A stretch of 7,740 bases of DNA, taken from contig JAFWXB010000163.1 in NCBI GenBank assembly GCA_017523185.1, forward strand, positions 1-7,740, written 5' to 3'. Numbering within the stretch: the first letter of the stretch is position 1; every line of letters begins with the position of its first letter. The notes below the pieces were generated by a model. The model saw nothing but the letters and a program-made list of their open reading frames with translations, searched no databases and had not been told where the DNA came from. The translations under genes were made by a program, and so were the position numbers. The DNA comes from Lachnospiraceae bacterium (GTDB lineage: Bacteria; Bacillota_A; Clostridia; Lachnospirales; Lachnospiraceae). Shown here piece by piece: positions 6,618 to 7,740 of this stretch.

Positions 6618-7740
6618 TTATTTAATAACATTTGTCATATACAGTTTTCCCATAGCAACAACTACTTCAATAACGCCAGTTACTACAACTGACTTTTTAT
6701 TCTCTCCTTGTTCCACCGTTAAATTTTCTTCGTCAAAATTTTCGATTGCTCCAAGTGTTTGTAATGCTTCACGAATCTGTTTTAAATCCGACCAAAGAGC
6801 TGTTCTGCCTGCATCATCATTTGGTACTGCTCCAAGATATTTTTCATTGAATAAAACTGCATCATCATTTCCTAACTGGTCAATTACTCGAATCACTTGA
6901 TTTTCCTTAAAAATATCTCCTTGTTCCTCTGATGTTGTTACCATACTGTTAATATCTTCTAACACACGAATATCTGCATTTACTCTATGCAGTACAAATT
7001 CACCTGCTTTGATAGCTTCTATTAACTGATTTTGTGTATAATTGGTATCAACAGTAAATTCGCCATCATATTTCTTATTTTGGCAAGATTTATTGACTTC
7101 ACAACCTGCTTCTGCACCTGCTACCCAATAAACAAGAGAAGACTCTGAATATCCAATATCCATTGTTTTATTTTTTACATTGATTACTCCCATATAATCG
7201 GCTGAACTGTTATGTACTACCAACTGGAACTTAATACCAAATTCTTCACGCAATCTTTTTACAAATGCTACATATAACTTTTTGATAGTTTCTTCTGTGG
7301 TATCTACAGCCATAATATTATACGTATAGGATTCGATTTTATCTAAATAAGATTGATATGAAGCACCATCTACGGTACTATTTGTACCACCTGTTAATGG
7401 TGTAGATGCTGTTAATTCTAAAATAGCATCTCCTAAAAAGGTTACATATTCATTGTCTGTAAGTTCTGCTGATGAAGAAACAGTTTGTATATCTACTAAT
7501 GTAGTATCTAAATAGGTACTTACATCAAATTTTGTTTCCTCATCTACATTTGCCTGAATCACAATCTTTAAATCATTACCACGAGTACCACTATATTTTG
7601 CAGTCGCATAAATACTTGTGGCTTTTTCTCCACCACTATTTAAACGATATGCATAGAGGGTTCTAGCTCCCATGAACAAATCTCTAAGCCCTTTCATCTT
7701 TTCATGGTTATATGCATATCCAAACAATTTCTGACTATTC
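6618..7740 (-). CDS. xkdK: Contractile tail sheath protein, 5' end cut by window edge
   Basis: The frame is open to the right edge, giving 373 complete codons of an XkdK-type sheath protein. The first visible residues are NSQKLFGYAYNHEKMKGLRD, then DLFMGARTLYAYRLNSGG, a stretch that in relatives lies some 60-75 residues from the start. A TTG at 7727 is therefore not the true start. The C-terminal part carries NQVIRVIDQLGNDDAVLFNE, then KYLGAVPNDDAGR, then AIENFDEENLTVEQGENKKS and a final KLYMTNVI, the conserved sheath C-terminal domain that interlocks neighbouring subunits. The sheath surrounds the tube and contracts to drive it through the cell envelope, so this locus encodes a contractile, not a siphovirus-type, tail. 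The stop codon overlaps the ribosome site of the tube gene. Confidence 0.95.
   Translation of the reverse strand, partial: NSQKLFGYAYNHEKMKGLRDLFMGARTLYAYRLNSGGEKATSIYATAKYSGTRGNDLKIVIQANVDEETKFDVSTYLDTTLVDIQTVSSSAELTDNEYVTFLGDAILELTASTPLTGGTNSTVDGASYQSYLDKIESYTYNIMAVDTTEETIKKLYVAFVKRLREEFGIKFQLVVHNSSADYMGVINVKNKTMDIGYSESSLVYWVAGAEAGCEVNKSCQNKKYDGEFTVDTNYTQNQLIEAIKAGEFVLHRVNADIRVLEDINSMVTTSEEQGDIFKENQVIRVIDQLGNDDAVLFNEKYLGAVPNDDAGRTALWSDLKQIREALQTLGAIENFDEENLTVEQGENKKSVVVTGVIEVVVAMGKLYMTNVIK

Noticed and set aside
7725..7727. TTG as the sheath start
   Set aside because: The frame is open upstream to the window edge and the residues before it (N-S-Q-K) continue the family pattern, so the gene is truncated by the window.

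Overview
The window is one continuous piece of a contractile-tail (myovirus or R-type tailocin) structural operon, read entirely on the minus strand. The genes follow the classic PBSX/XkdK-to-XkdQ order: tail sheath (5'-truncated by the right window edge), tail tube, tail assembly chaperone with a programmed -1 frameshift extension, tape measure protein, LysM-type XkdP-like baseplate/hub-associated protein, and XkdQ-like hub protein (3'-truncated by the left window edge). The DNA is AT-rich, uses strong AAAGGAG/AAGGAGG ribosome sites and packs its genes tightly. The protein sequences resemble those in low-GC Firmicutes, most likely a clostridial or Lachnospiraceae host. It is either an integrated prophage, a free phage genome or a tailocin locus; no head, lysis, integrase or host genes are in view to decide between these.

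Layout in transcription order, right to left. Sheath, 7740 to 6618. Tube, 6606 to 6133, whose ribosome site overlaps the sheath stop codon. An 86-bp spacer holding a strong intrinsic terminator hairpin (about 6051-6100), unusual in mid-operon. Tail assembly chaperone, 6019 to 5588, ending on a slippery A AAA AAC followed at once by TAA. A -1 shift adds 62 codons and ends at 5403. Tape measure gene, 5402 to 1290, starting with GTG on the next base. XkdP-like LysM gene, 1289 to 612, starting on the base after the tape measure stop. An 81-bp spacer, then the XkdQ-like gene from 530 off the left edge.

The genes work together as follows. Tube and sheath polymerise around a template set by the tape measure protein. 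The short and long chaperone forms coat the tape measure protein before tube assembly. The XkdP- and XkdQ-like proteins belong to the baseplate and hub where the tail starts.

The most unusual content lies inside the tape measure gene. It has fourteen tandem 20-residue (60-bp) Pro/Val/Glu-rich repeats, a recent 39-residue (117-bp) tandem duplication, and an older, diverged duplication of a coiled-coil module of about 124 residues. Together these suggest a tape that has changed length repeatedly by recombination. I see no evidence of a wholly new non-tail system in the window. The plus strand has no convincing gene.
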